A DNA stretch of 64,000 bases, from the NCBI GenBank assembly GCA_035294085.1, contig DATGLP010000023.1:62001-126000 (forward strand), given 5' to 3'. Shown piece after piece: positions 31,047-39,399 of the stretch. The stretch is from Acidimicrobiales bacterium. Its GTDB lineage: Bacteria > Actinomycetota > Acidimicrobiia > Acidimicrobiales > Bog-793. A program made the translations under genes and the position numbers. Each line of letters starts with the position of its first letter. The stretch's first letter is position 1. The notes below the pieces were generated by a model, which saw nothing but the letters and a program-made list of their open reading frames with translations, was not told where the DNA came from and made no database searches.

Positions 31047-31558
31047 CCGAGGAGGTGGCCGGCGGCGTCGGTGACCACGACCCCGTCGTCGCCGGCCGAG
31101 TAGTCGGCGTCGTTCGAGTCGTCGCCGAGGGTCGTCTCGATGAAGTAGACCCGGTCGCCGAGCGCGAGCGGGGTCGTGCGCGGCGCCTGCCCGAAGCTCG
31201 GCGCCCCGACGCTCAGGAGCTCCCTGCCACCCGAGACGCGCACGCGGAAGGTGAAGCCCGCGATGGCGAGCTTGGTCCGCTCGCTCAGTGGCCCGGGGTA
31301 CACGCGGTACGCGTAGGGCGCGTACGGCGTCGACGACAGGAGCGGGCCGACCTTCGGCGCAGGGCGCGGCCGCGTCGGCCGGTGGGGGGAGGCGACCGGT
31401 CGTGCAGGCGGACGGGCAGACGGCGTGCTCGCAGAGAGGCTGGGCGGCGCGGCGAGACCGCGACCGTAGCCGTGGATCGCGAGCGCGATGGCGACACAGC
31501 CGGCGCCTGCGAGCACGGCGAGCCCGCGCGCCCCGACGTGCTCGCTGCCGATCCTCAT
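31043..31558 (-). CDS. Membrane-anchored secreted protein of unknown function
   Basis: 171 residues. I do not recognise the family. One N-terminal hydrophobic segment (about 10-30) acts as anchor or signal, then a Pro/Ser/Arg-rich linker, then an extracytoplasmic domain of about 100 residues with KLAIAGFTFRVRVSGG and GDRVYFIETTLGDDSNDADYS. The ATG at 31558 is preferred over an upstream ATG at 31609 because AGGAGGA ends seven bases before it. Coupled to the DoxX-like gene. Confidence 0.65.
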   Translation of the reverse strand: MRIGSEHVGARGLAVLAGAGCVAIALAIHGYGRGLAAPPSLSASTPSARPPARPVASPHRPTRPRPAPKVGPLLSSTPYAPYAYRVYPGPLSERTKLAIAGFTFRVRVSGGRELLSVGAPSFGQAPRTTPLALGDRVYFIETTLGDDSNDADYSAGDDGVVVTDAAGHLLG

Positions 31559-31704
31559 TCGCCAGTCCTCCTGCGCGTACTGGGTGGGACGAGCACCCCG
31601 ACGTGCCATCGACCCGCGCCGAGCCTACCGAGGCCAGTAGCCGACGTCGTGGCGGGTCTCGCCGGCGGCGAGGCAGCCCCGCCGAGCGCTGGGCCGGCGG
31701 GCCG

Positions 31705-32061
31705 CTAGTCCCCCCCGGACGCCCGCGACCGGGCTCCGAGCCGGCGCAGGGCGCGCAGCCCGGCGCCGAGCGCCACCGCCTCGCCGGCGAGCGGCGCGCC
31801 CGCGAGCCCGAGGAGCGCCTCGACGCGGTCCGCCCGCAGGCCGGCGACCAGCTCGACGAGGGCGCTCGACGCGGCCTCGGCCTCGTCGCCGACCGGCCCG
31901 ATCCCGAGGCAGGCGAGGCCTGCGGCGAGCCATCCGGGCCCGGCGGAGCGCCTCGCGGTCCCGCCCGTCCGTGCGGCGCCACCGCGCGGGGGCTCCGGGT
32001 GCTCCGGACGTCGTCCTCGCGCGCTCCGTGGCGGCTCGTGCGCCACCGCGTCGGCAATCAC
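31705..32061 (-). CDS. Small protein of unknown function
   Basis: About 118 residues from the GTG at 32061 (another GTG at 32046). No family recognised. The C-terminal 80 residues show strong G/C at third codon positions and an alternation of Ala, Leu and Gly (ALVELVAGLRADRVEALLGL), compatible with amphipathic or membrane helices. The N-terminal third is less convincing. It could be a real gene or the surviving end of one. Confidence 0.4.
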   Translation of the reverse strand: MIADAVAHEPPRSARGRRPEHPEPPRGGAARTGGTARRSAGPGWLAAGLACLGIGPVGDEAEAASSALVELVAGLRADRVEALLGLAGAPLAGEAVALGAGLRALRRLGARSRASGGD

Positions 32062-32225
32062 CGAACCCGTGCTCCAGAAATAAGCCGAGCACCAAGCGGA
32101 CAAGAGCGGAAATGCCCTGACCGAATCCGGAGAGAAGACGTGCGGAGAAGAACGCTCCGACGGCACGTCATCCCACGTAGCTTGCTCGACATCGCATCCG
32201 TAGACTACGCGTACGCTGACACCAT

Positions 32226-32242
32226 TGTCCAAATCTTGGACA
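32226..32242. promoter_or_regulatory. Perfect palindrome TGTCCAA-ATC-TTGGACA
   Basis: Seven-base arms are exact reverse complements around three bases, in an AT-richer gap upstream of the first glycosyltransferase and of the minus-strand unknown gene. Operator-like in size; the protein that would bind it is unknown. Confidence 0.45.
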
Positions 32243-32343
32243 GCTCGCCCGCCCTTCTTCGTCGAACCTGCGTCGGATTCGGCCGGTCTTGCTTCCGGCA
32301 CGGACGGTGGACCGCAGCGGGTTCGACCACGGAGAGTGATCAC

Positions 32344-32370
32344 TCAAGGCGACCGCGGCCCGTGCCGTTA
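32344..32370 (+). promoter_or_regulatory. Sigma-28-like promoter upstream of glycosyltransferase gene
   Basis: TCAA (32344-32347), 15 bases, TGCCGTTA (32363-32370), then GG. Same arrangement as the elements before flgB, flbD and flhA. Its -10 ends 87 bases before the GTG at 32458. Confidence 0.6.
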
Positions 32371-32457
32371 GGCGGGCGTGCGCGCCAGCCCAGCGCCGCC
32401 ACCGTGCTCGGGCGCCACGAGGGCAGCCGAGGGTCCCCGGTCTCGAGGAGCGACCTA

Positions 32458-34197
32458 GTGACGGTCGCGCTCCCCGCGCCGGAGACGGCGATCGCGGCGG
32501 CGCGCTCGGCCGTGTGGCTCGCCGAGGCCGCGCACGCCGGGGAGCCGATGCCCCCGCTGCGCCGGCGGCGCGAGCCCGGACGGCCGCTCAGCGTCACCTA
32601 CCTCATGCCTCGCACGGACGTCGGCGGCGGCGCGCGCGTCCTGCTCGAGCACGCGAACCACCTCAGCGCCCTCGGCCTGTCCGTCACCGTCGTCGCGCAG
32701 GGACCGCCGCCGGACTGGTTCGGGCTGCGGGTCCCCTTCGTCTCCGTCGGCTACGGCGAGCCGCCCGCGGACGCGATCCCGCCCTGCGACCTCATCGTCG
32801 CCGGCTACTGGGACCTCGTCCTGCCGGCGCGACGGCGCGCCATCGCCCCCGTCGTGCACTTCGAGCAGGGCGACTTCCACCTCTACGAGCAGCTGCCGCC
32901 GTCGGTGCGCTCCCTCGTCGGACCGTTCCTGTGGGCCGCGGACGACACGATCGCCGTCGGGCCAGCCGCGCAGGAGGCGCTCGCCGAGCGCTACGAGGTG
33001 CGCGCCGGGCGCGTCGCCAACGCCGTCGACGTCGAGCGCTTCTACCCGGCGCCGCGGCGCCCCGGAGCGACGCCGACGGTCCTGTTCGTCGGCTGGGACG
33101 GCACCGAGTTCAAGGGGATCGCCGACGCCCGCGCCATCGCCGCCGGGCTCGCTCGGTCGCACCCGGCCGCCCGCGTCGTGTGGGTCACCCCCCGGCCGCC
33201 GTGCCACGGCCCGCTCGGCGAGACCGTCGTCGACCCGGACGCCGACCGCCTCGCCCGCCTCTACCGGGAGGCCGACGTCTACGTGTGCGTCTCGCGCTAC
33301 GAGTCCTTCCCGCTCCCACCGCTCGAGGCGATGGCCTCCGGCGCGGCGGTCGTCTCGACCGCCAACGGCGGGATCGCCGCCTTCGGCCGGCACAACGAGA
33401 ACTGCCTCATCGTGCCCGTCGGCGACGTCGCCGGGCTCCTCGAGGCGACGCGCCGCCTCCTCGACGACGAGCCGCTGGCGAACCGCCTGCGCTCGGCCGG
33501 CCTCGCCACCGCACGCGCGCTGTCCTGGCCGGCGATCGCCCGCGAGGTCGCCGGGCGCTACGAGGCGCTCGCCGGCCGCGCCGAGGTCGAGCCGCCCCTC
33601 GGGGAGTTCGACCTCGAGCTCGAGGGCCTGCGCTTCTGCCGCCCGGGCGACGAGGCGCGCCTGCGGGACCGCCTGCGCGCCTGCGCGACGAGCGAGCTCG
33701 CCGTCCCCGTCTCGCAACCCGCGGCCCTCGGGCACCGCGTCGTGCGCTGGCGCGTGATCGCCCGGCGCGACGAGGGGGTGCCGGGCGTGACCCGGGCCTA
33801 CCTCCCCCTGCGCAGCGACGAACCGCTCGGCGACGCCCCCTACCAGCCCGCCCTCGCCGCGCTGCGCGCCGGCCGCCCGCAGCGAGCGCTCGGCGACCTC
33901 CTCGAGCGCTGCCGCGGCGCGCCCCGCGCCGAGGAGGCGGTCCTCGGGCGCTGGATCGTCCTCGCCCTCGTGGGGTGCGGGCAGGTCGCCGAGGCGCTCG
34001 AGACGGCCGGCGCGTTCGCGAGGGACCACCCCGGGCATCCCGACTACCTCTACCTCGCCCTCGCGTGCGCTCGGGCGGGAGGGATCCCCGGTGGGAGCGG
34101 TCTCGCGGCGGCGGTCGCCGCGATCAGGGCGGGCGCGGCCTTCGACGAGTGGTTCGACGACCCCGCCGGCCTGCTGCGCGTCGCGCTCGCCGCCTGA
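32458..34197 (+). CDS. GT4-type glycosyltransferase with C-terminal module of unknown function
   Basis: 579 residues. The GT-B fold has an N-terminal half beginning LSVTYLMPRTDVGGGARVLLEH (about 43 on) and a C-terminal donor-binding half (TVLFVGWDGTEFKG, then YESFPLPPLEAMASGAAVVST with the E-x7-E-like region). From about 375 a second module starts; its core VTRAYLPLRSDEPLGDAPYQ and the TPR-like tail ending DPxxLL recur in the glycosyltransferase at the right edge of the window. The GTG at 32458 has GAGGAG seven bases upstream. A flagellar-type promoter and the adjacent flagellin gene suggest a role in flagellin or envelope glycosylation (inference). Confidence 0.8.
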   Translation: MTVALPAPETAIAAARSAVWLAEAAHAGEPMPPLRRRREPGRPLSVTYLMPRTDVGGGARVLLEHANHLSALGLSVTVVAQGPPPDWFGLRVPFVSVGYGEPPADAIPPCDLIVAGYWDLVLPARRRAIAPVVHFEQGDFHLYEQLPPSVRSLVGPFLWAADDTIAVGPAAQEALAERYEVRAGRVANAVDVERFYPAPRRPGATPTVLFVGWDGTEFKGIADARAIAAGLARSHPAARVVWVTPRPPCHGPLGETVVDPDADRLARLYREADVYVCVSRYESFPLPPLEAMASGAAVVSTANGGIAAFGRHNENCLIVPVGDVAGLLEATRRLLDDEPLANRLRSAGLATARALSWPAIAREVAGRYEALAGRAEVEPPLGEFDLELEGLRFCRPGDEARLRDRLRACATSELAVPVSQPAALGHRVVRWRVIARRDEGVPGVTRAYLPLRSDEPLGDAPYQPALAALRAGRPQRALGDLLERCRGAPRAEEAVLGRWIVLALVGCGQVAEALETAGAFARDHPGHPDYLYLALACARAGGIPGGSGLAAAVAAIRAGAAFDEWFDDPAGLLRVALAA

Positions 34198-34307
34198 GGG
34201 GCGAGCCCGGCGCGAGCCGTCGCCACCACGGCCTCGATCGGCGGCCCCGAGCCGGCGTCGCGTGCCGCTCGAGCGCGCTCGCGCCGGCGCGGTGCCCGGA
34301 CGCGAGG

Positions 34308-34334
34308 GGGGGAGGGGCGCCTCGCCCCTCCCCC
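34308..34334. terminator. Strong hairpin between convergent genes
   Basis: Perfect 11-bp inverted repeat GGGGGAGGGGC / GCCCCTCCCCC with loop GCCTC, in the 162-base gap between the convergent glycosyltransferase and flagellin genes. No T-run follows on either side, as is common for actinobacterial terminators. Confidence 0.7.
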
Positions 34335-34359
34335 GCCCCCCGTGCCCGGGGCGGCTCGC

Positions 34360-35184
34360 TCAGATGAGCTTCAAGGCCAGCTGCGGGAGCTGCTGCACCT
34401 GCGCGAGCACGGCGACGCCGGACTGCTCGAGGATGTTGAGCGACGTGAACTGCGAGGTCGCTGCGGCGATGTTCACGTCGACGAGGTTCGCCCGAGCGGC
34501 CGTGAGGTTCTGCTGGGCGACGGTGACGTTGTTCGCCAGCACCTGGATCTGGTTCTGGGCGGCGCCGACGGAGGCGGCCGAGGAGGCGAGCGAGTCGATC
34601 GCAGCCTGGACCGCCGACATCGCCGCGACGGCGGAGGCGACGCTCGTGATGCTCAGGCTCGTGAGGCCGAGCGAGGCCGCGGTCGTCGTCGGCAGGCCCA
34701 CGGTCACCTGGTCGTTCGCGGAGTCGGTCGGGCCGATCTGGAACGTGAGCGTCCCGTTCGTCCCGTTGAGCAGCTGGATGCCGGCGAACTCCGACGAGTT
34801 CGCGATCTGCGTGAGCTCGTTCGTGAGCGCCGTGAACTCCTGCTGGTCCGCGTTCGACGCGGTCGTCGAGTTGGACGTCGAGGAGTTCGCCGCCTGCGTG
34901 GCGAGCGCGTTCATCTGCTGGAGGATCGCCTCCTGCTGGTTCATCGCGCTCTGCGCCGTCTGGAGCATCGAGACCGCGGTCTGCGCGTTCGAGCTCGCCG
35001 CCTGGTAGCCGTTGATCTCGAACTGCAGGGACTGCGCGATCGAGTACCCAGCCGGGTTGTCCGCCGCGGTCTGGATCTGCAGGCCCGAGCTGAGCTGCGA
35101 CACGACCTGCGAGAGCGCCGCGTCGGTGCTGTTCAGGTTGTTCTCGGCGCCGAGGGCGGCGAGATTGTCGTTGATCGTCAGCAT
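34360..35184 (-). CDS. fliC: Flagellin
   Basis: 274 residues: only the conserved N-terminal (MLTINDNLAALGAENNLNST, then LSSGLQIQTAADNPAGYSIA) and C-terminal (QNQIQVLANNVTVAQQNLTAARANLVDVNIA) D0/D1 helices with a short Ser/Thr-rich middle, so no D2/D3 domains. Many Ser and Thr residues in 95-120 and 140-190 could accept glycans. No Cys. Strong AAGGAGG ribosome-binding site; a sigma-28-like element lies 53 bases upstream. It is on the strand opposite to the operons for the rest of the flagellum. Confidence 0.95.
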   Translation of the reverse strand: MLTINDNLAALGAENNLNSTDAALSQVVSQLSSGLQIQTAADNPAGYSIAQSLQFEINGYQAASSNAQTAVSMLQTAQSAMNQQEAILQQMNALATQAANSSTSNSTTASNADQQEFTALTNELTQIANSSEFAGIQLLNGTNGTLTFQIGPTDSANDQVTVGLPTTTAASLGLTSLSITSVASAVAAMSAVQAAIDSLASSAASVGAAQNQIQVLANNVTVAQQNLTAARANLVDVNIAAATSQFTSLNILEQSGVAVLAQVQQLPQLALKLI

Positions 35185-35195
35185 GTCGTGTGGTC

Positions 35196-35214
35196 CTCCT
35201 TGACGGTGCAGGAG
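35196..35214 (-). promoter_or_regulatory. Hairpin that can mask the fliC ribosome-binding site
   Basis: In the fliC leader CTCCT pairs with AGGAG of the Shine-Dalgarno, leaving a nine-base loop. GGA motifs occur in the Shine-Dalgarno itself and upstream at ATGGAAGG. In Bacillus the hag leader has two CsrA sites, one over the Shine-Dalgarno, controlled by FliW; both proteins are encoded at the end of this island. Confidence 0.5.
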
Positions 35215-35236
35215 CCTTCCATGGCCCCGCGAGTCA

Positions 35237-35263
35237 TTACGGACGTGGCGGCGGCGCCCTTTA
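35237..35263 (-). promoter_or_regulatory. Sigma-28-like promoter of flagellin
   Basis: On the minus strand TAAA (35263-35260), exactly 15 bases, then GTCCGTAA (35244-35237). Matches five of eight positions of GCCGATAA, with a perfect -35. Distance from the end of the -10 box to the fliC ATG is 52 bases. Confidence 0.7.
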
Positions 35264-35268
35264 GCCCC

Positions 35269-35295
35269 TTCACCGCCGCTGCTCGCCGGCCGTTA
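35269..35295 (+). promoter_or_regulatory. Sigma-28-like promoter of the large glycosyltransferase gene (weak -35)
   Basis: GGCCGTTA (35288-35295) with TTCA 15 bases upstream (35269-35272). The -10 is identical to that before flhA, the -35 is off consensus. It points at the GTG at 35305, only nine bases after the -10, so the transcript would be nearly leaderless. Confidence 0.45.
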
Positions 35296-35304
35296 GCACC
35301 CGCC

Positions 35305-38300
35305 GTGACGTCCGAGCCCCCGGGTGCGCGCGCGAGCGGGACGGAGCCGCTCGTCTCGCTGTGCATGATCGTGAAGGACGAGGAGGGCGAGCTCGCACAG
35401 GCCCTCGCCTCGGCGACGGGCCTCGCCGACGAGGTCGTCGTCTACGACACCGGGTCGAGCGACGGGACCGTGGCGCTCGCGCGCCGCCTCGGCGCCAGGG
35501 TCGTCGAGGGCTACTGGGACGACGACTTCTCGCGGGCGCGCAACGCTGCGCTCGGCGAGTGCTCCGGCGAGTGGGTCCTGTGGCTGGACGCCGACGAGAG
35601 CGTGACCGGGGACTTCACGCGCCTACGGGAGCGCCTCGCCGCCGAAGGACGCGTCGACGCCCTCCTCGTGTCGATCGAGTCGCTCGAGGGCGCCGGGCTG
35701 TCCGGCCGGCTCGCCTTCCACGCGACGCGGCTCTTCCGGCGCCGCGCCTGCCGGTGGCTCGGCGCCCTCCACGAGCAGGTGGTCCGCCGCGCCGACGCGC
35801 AGCTCCCGGTGGCCGGCATGGCGAGCGAGGTGCGCATCCTCCACCGCGGCTACACCGCCGCCTCCCAGCTCGACCGGCGCAAGGTCGAGCGGAACCTGAA
35901 GATCGCCCGGCGCGCGCTCGACGAGCAGGGAGGCGACGGCGCCGCTCGGGCGATCGCCCTCGTCAACTACGGTCGGACGCTGTCCGCGAGCACCCGGGCC
36001 GACGAGGCGATCGCGCCGCTCGAGGAGGCGGCGGCGTGCACCGACAACCCCACCATCCGGCGCCAGGCGCTCCAGACCCTCGTGCGAGTCCAGGTCGGGC
36101 TGGGCCGCCTCGACGAGGCGCTCGCGACCGTCGACGAGCTGCGCGACCACTCGACGAGCCAGGTCACCGCGGACGTCCTCGAGGCGCGGGTGCGGCTCGA
36201 GCGCGGCGAGCTCGTCGAGGTGCTCGAGATCACCGACCGGGTGCCCTTCCTCGAGCTCGACGACGACGGGTTCGAGGGAGGGCGGAACCTCGTCGCCTGG
36301 ATGCGGGCGCGCGCGCTGCGCGGCCTGGGGCGCCCGTCCGAGGCGGCCGACGCCCTCCTCGAGGGCATGCGGACGCACGGGATCCTCGACGAGCCGCTCT
36401 CGAGCGTCTGCGACCTGCTCGAGCAGGCGCGCCGCTCGCCGGCCGAGATCGCCGACCACGTCCGACCCGAGTGCGTCGCCGTCGTCGCCGCGGCCGCGAC
36501 CCGCCTCGAGCCGTCCCGAGCCGACGCCGTCCTCAGCGGCCTCGCGCAGCGCTTCCCCGAGCGCGTCGAGGTCCTCGCCGCGGCGAGCGTCGTGGCCGGC
36601 GAGCTCCCCGTCGCGCGCGCCCTGTACTGGTCGGCCCGCCTGCGCGAGCGCGGACTCGCCGACCCGTGCCCGCTCGTGCGCATCGCCGGGCGCGCCGGGA
36701 TCGAGCCGGTGGTGCGACTGCGCGCCGCGGCGGCCGCCTACGGTGCCTTCGCCGAGGAGCGGGTGGTCGCCGCCGCGCGCGCCGCGCTCGGCGACCTCGA
36801 CGCGGCCGGACGCACCGGTGCACTCGAGGACGTCGCCCAGCTCTCGCCGGCGCTCGCGCGGCTCCTCGCGTCGGGCCGCCGGACCGCCGCGCTGCGCCTC
36901 GCCCGGGACGCGAGGCGCGCGCCCGGCTACCTCAGCTGCTCGACCGCCGACGGCGGGGACCTCGTCGCCGACCCGAGCGCGCTCCCCCTCCCCGACGGCG
37001 CCTGCCACCTCGCCGTCGTCCCCGACCTGCTCTGCGGGCTCGGCGACGACGACCTCGACGCGGCGCTCGACGAGCTGCGGCGCGTCCTCGCCGACGGCGC
37101 GCGCCTCGAGGTGCGCGTCCCCAACCTCGAGCACGTGGCGCGCCAGGTCCTCGCCGACGGCGACGTCGAGCGGGCGCTCACCGCCCTCTACGGGCCCGGA
37201 CGCTTCGGGGCGCCCGACGCGCCGGGGCGCAACCGGACGGCGTTCAGCGCCTCGACGCTCGCAGCCCTCCTCGAGGGCGCCGGCTTCACCCTCGAGTCGC
37301 TCGAGGCCGGCGCCGAGCTCGTGGCGCGCGCCCGCCGGGCGGAGCTGCGCGAGCGCCGCTGCGACAGGCCGGCCCCGCTGCTGAGCGTCGCGTTCGTCGC
37401 GAGCGACGGGGACGGTGAGCGCCTCGCGGCGAGCCTGGACTCGCTCGCGAGCGAGCGCGCGGTCGCCTTCGAGCTCCTCGTCCTCGCGAACGGACCATCG
37501 GCCCGGCTGCGCAGCGTGCTCGACGCGGTCGCGCTGGACGTCTCCCGGCTCGAGAGCGAGGCACGCCTCTCCTTCGGGCGGGCGGCGAACCTCCTCGTCC
37601 GGGCCGCGCGCGCCGAGCTCGTCGTCCTCGCCGCCCCGGGTGTCGCCTTCGCGCCCGGGGCACTGGCGGCGCTCGTGCCGGCCTTCGAGGACGGCGACGT
37701 CGCGGGCGGCGCACCGCTCGTCGTCGACGCCGAGGGGGTCGTGCGCGCCACCGGGCTCGAGCTCGGCGCCGATCCCGACCGACCAGTCCTCTCGTGCCGC
37801 CCTCGCGGCGCCCTCGCCCGGCGCGACGCCGAGGCGGTCGTCGCCCCGAGCGACGTCGACGCGCTCGTGCCCGGGTGCCTCGCGCTGCGGCGCTCGGCGC
37901 TGTCGCACGCCGGCGGCTTCGGCGCCCGATACGACGAGCTCGACGCGGTCGTGGACGTCTCCCTTCGCCTGCGCGCGCTCGGCTGGCGGCTGCGCTACGT
38001 CCCGAGCGCCGTCGCGACGGCGCCCGCCCTCCCGACGGAGGTCGACGCGAGCGAGCGGCTCGCCCGGCGGTGGGCCTCGCACCCGCTCCTCCCGCGACAG
38101 GTACGCGCGCCGCTGCGCCGCAGCGAGCTCCTACCCCAGAGCACCCTCGTCGATCGGGTGATGGTGGGCAGCGGCCAGCTGCGCGTGCCGCCGCCCCGCC
38201 CCGGCGGCGTCAACCTCGTCGGCCGCTTCGACGCGTCCGGGGCTGCGAGCGGGCGCGCCCAGCGCCTCGGCGAAGCGCTCGCGTCGCTCGGGGTCGCGAC

Positions 38301-39291
38301 CGCCCGCCTGCACTGCGGGGACGGCGCCGTGCGCCCGGTCGGCGGCGACGAGCCGCTCGCCTACGACACGACGCTGTTCTGCCTCGACCCCGCCGAGCTC
38401 TACGCCTTCCTCGCCGTCGTGGGCCTCGAGTCGCTGCGCGGGCGCTACACGATCGGCACGTGGCACTACCCCTTCGTCGAGCCCGCCGGCGACTGCGCCG
38501 GCCTCGCCCAGATGACGAACGAGCTGTGGGTGCCGAGCGAGTCGGCGCGTCGCGCCCTCGCCGCCGTGAGCGCGAAGCCCGTCCTGCGCATGCCACCGGC
38601 CATCGCCTGCCCCCGCCTTGCCGAACGCCACCGCGACGGCGCGACGTTCGTCGTCTCGGCCGTCGCGCAGCTCGGCACCGGCTCGGCCGGCGAGATCGCC
38701 CGTGCGAACCCGACGGGCGCGATCGAGGCCTTCCGCGCGGCCTTCCGCCGCGGCGAGGACGCCGTCCTCGAGCTGCGCCTCGAGGGCGACAACACGGCGC
38801 GCGCGCTCGACGCCTGCGAGGCGGCCGCGGACGGCGACCCGCGGGTTCGCCTCCTCGCCGAGCCCGAGCCCGCAGGCGCAGCGCTCGAGCGGGGCGACTG
38901 CTTCCTCGGCCTCCAGCGCGCCTCCGCCTTCGAGCACCCGATCGCCGAGGCGATGGCGGCCGGCGTCCCGGTCGTCGCCGTCGCCCACGGCGGGCCGAGC
39001 GAGTACCTGCGGTCGGACAACGCCGAGAAGGTGGCCTTCTCGCTCGCGAGGACGACGAAGGCCCATCTGCCCTACCCGATCGGGGCGCCGTGGGCGGAGC
39101 CCGACGTCGCCGACGCGGCACGTCGTCTCCGCCTCGTCTTCGACGACCCGGCGCGCGCCCGGACCAAGGCGCGGCGCGCGAGGGCCGCGATCGCGAGCCG
39201 CTACGCGCCGCGCGTCGCCCACGGGGCGATCGGCGCCCGGCTCGCGGCGATCGCCGCGGCGCTGCGCGGCGAGGTGCGCGCCGCGGGCTAA
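35305..39291 (+). CDS. Giant multi-domain glycosyltransferase (GT2, TPR, methyltransferase-like, GT2, GT4)
   Basis: 1328 residues. Domains in order: GT2 with SLCMIVKDEEGELAQALAS at the start and DXD in LWLDADES near residue 93 (about 14-200); TPR-like helices (about 210-530); a COG4627-type methyltransferase-like segment (LPLPDGACHLAVVPDLL to ARLEVRVPNLEHVARQVL, about 539-676) without an obvious GxGxG SAM loop; a second GT2-like domain (about 692-909); and a GT4-like domain (about 968-1328) with RASAFEHPIAEAMAAGVPVV. The GTG at 35305 is the earliest start before the GT2 core. Stop TAA forms part of the next promoter. Neighbour of flagellin; a role in building a flagellin glycan is inferred. 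Confidence 0.8.
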   Translation: MTSEPPGARASGTEPLVSLCMIVKDEEGELAQALASATGLADEVVVYDTGSSDGTVALARRLGARVVEGYWDDDFSRARNAALGECSGEWVLWLDADESVTGDFTRLRERLAAEGRVDALLVSIESLEGAGLSGRLAFHATRLFRRRACRWLGALHEQVVRRADAQLPVAGMASEVRILHRGYTAASQLDRRKVERNLKIARRALDEQGGDGAARAIALVNYGRTLSASTRADEAIAPLEEAAACTDNPTIRRQALQTLVRVQVGLGRLDEALATVDELRDHSTSQVTADVLEARVRLERGELVEVLEITDRVPFLELDDDGFEGGRNLVAWMRARALRGLGRPSEAADALLEGMRTHGILDEPLSSVCDLLEQARRSPAEIADHVRPECVAVVAAAATRLEPSRADAVLSGLAQRFPERVEVLAAASVVAGELPVARALYWSARLRERGLADPCPLVRIAGRAGIEPVVRLRAAAAAYGAFAEERVVAAARAALGDLDAAGRTGALEDVAQLSPALARLLASGRRTAALRLARDARRAPGYLSCSTADGGDLVADPSALPLPDGACHLAVVPDLLCGLGDDDLDAALDELRRVLADGARLEVRVPNLEHVARQVLADGDVERALTALYGPGRFGAPDAPGRNRTAFSASTLAALLEGAGFTLESLEAGAELVARARRAELRERRCDRPAPLLSVAFVASDGDGERLAASLDSLASERAVAFELLVLANGPSARLRSVLDAVALDVSRLESEARLSFGRAANLLVRAARAELVVLAAPGVAFAPGALAALVPAFEDGDVAGGAPLVVDAEGVVRATGLELGADPDRPVLSCRPRGALARRDAEAVVAPSDVDALVPGCLALRRSALSHAGGFGARYDELDAVVDVSLRLRALGWRLRYVPSAVATAPALPTEVDASERLARRWASHPLLPRQVRAPLRRSELLPQSTLVDRVMVGSGQLRVPPPRPGGVNLVGRFDASGAASGRAQRLGEALASLGVATARLHCGDGAVRPVGGDEPLAYDTTLFCLDPAELYAFLAVVGLESLRGRYTIGTWHYPFVEPAGDCAGLAQMTNELWVPSESARRALAAVSAKPVLRMPPAIACPRLAERHRDGATFVVSAVAQLGTGSAGEIARANPTGAIEAFRAAFRRGEDAVLELRLEGDNTARALDACEAAADGDPRVRLLAEPEPAGAALERGDCFLGLQRASAFEHPIAEAMAAGVPVVAVAHGGPSEYLRSDNAEKVAFSLARTTKAHLPYPIGAPWAEPDVADAARRLRLVFDDPARARTKARRARAAIASRYAPRVAHGAIGARLAAIAAALRGEVRAAG

Positions 39292-39315
39292 AGCCGGGCC
39301 GCCGAAGCGCCGTTA
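39289..39315 (+). promoter_or_regulatory. Sigma-28-like promoter of the flgB operon
   Basis: TAAA (39289-39292), 15 bases, CGCCGTTA (39308-39315), then GG. The -35 TAAA contains the TAA stop of the preceding glycosyltransferase gene. The -10 ends 84 bases before flgB. Confidence 0.7.
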
Positions 39316-39399
39316 GGTGAGCGGCAACTGGGGGCGCAGGGACTGCGCCCCCGCGGCGGCCACGGACGGCCTCGTCGCTGACACCGTCTGGAGCCGCGC

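Larger units (their letters stand above)
32062..32457. other. 396-base intergenic region with promoter and palindrome
   Basis: Composition is clearly less GC-rich than the flanks. It contains a 17-base palindrome at 32226-32242 and a sigma-28-like element at 32344-32370 facing the glycosyltransferase. No gene is supported. Confidence 0.6.

Noticed and set aside
31625-32095. Alternative minus-strand frame starting with an ATG near 32095
   Set aside because: Arg-rich shadow composition; the overlapping frame ending at 31705 has better third-position G/C bias.
35623-38082. 819-codon open frame antisense to the giant glycosyltransferase
   Set aside because: Same reason: an antisense shadow with low-complexity Arg/Gly/Glu content.
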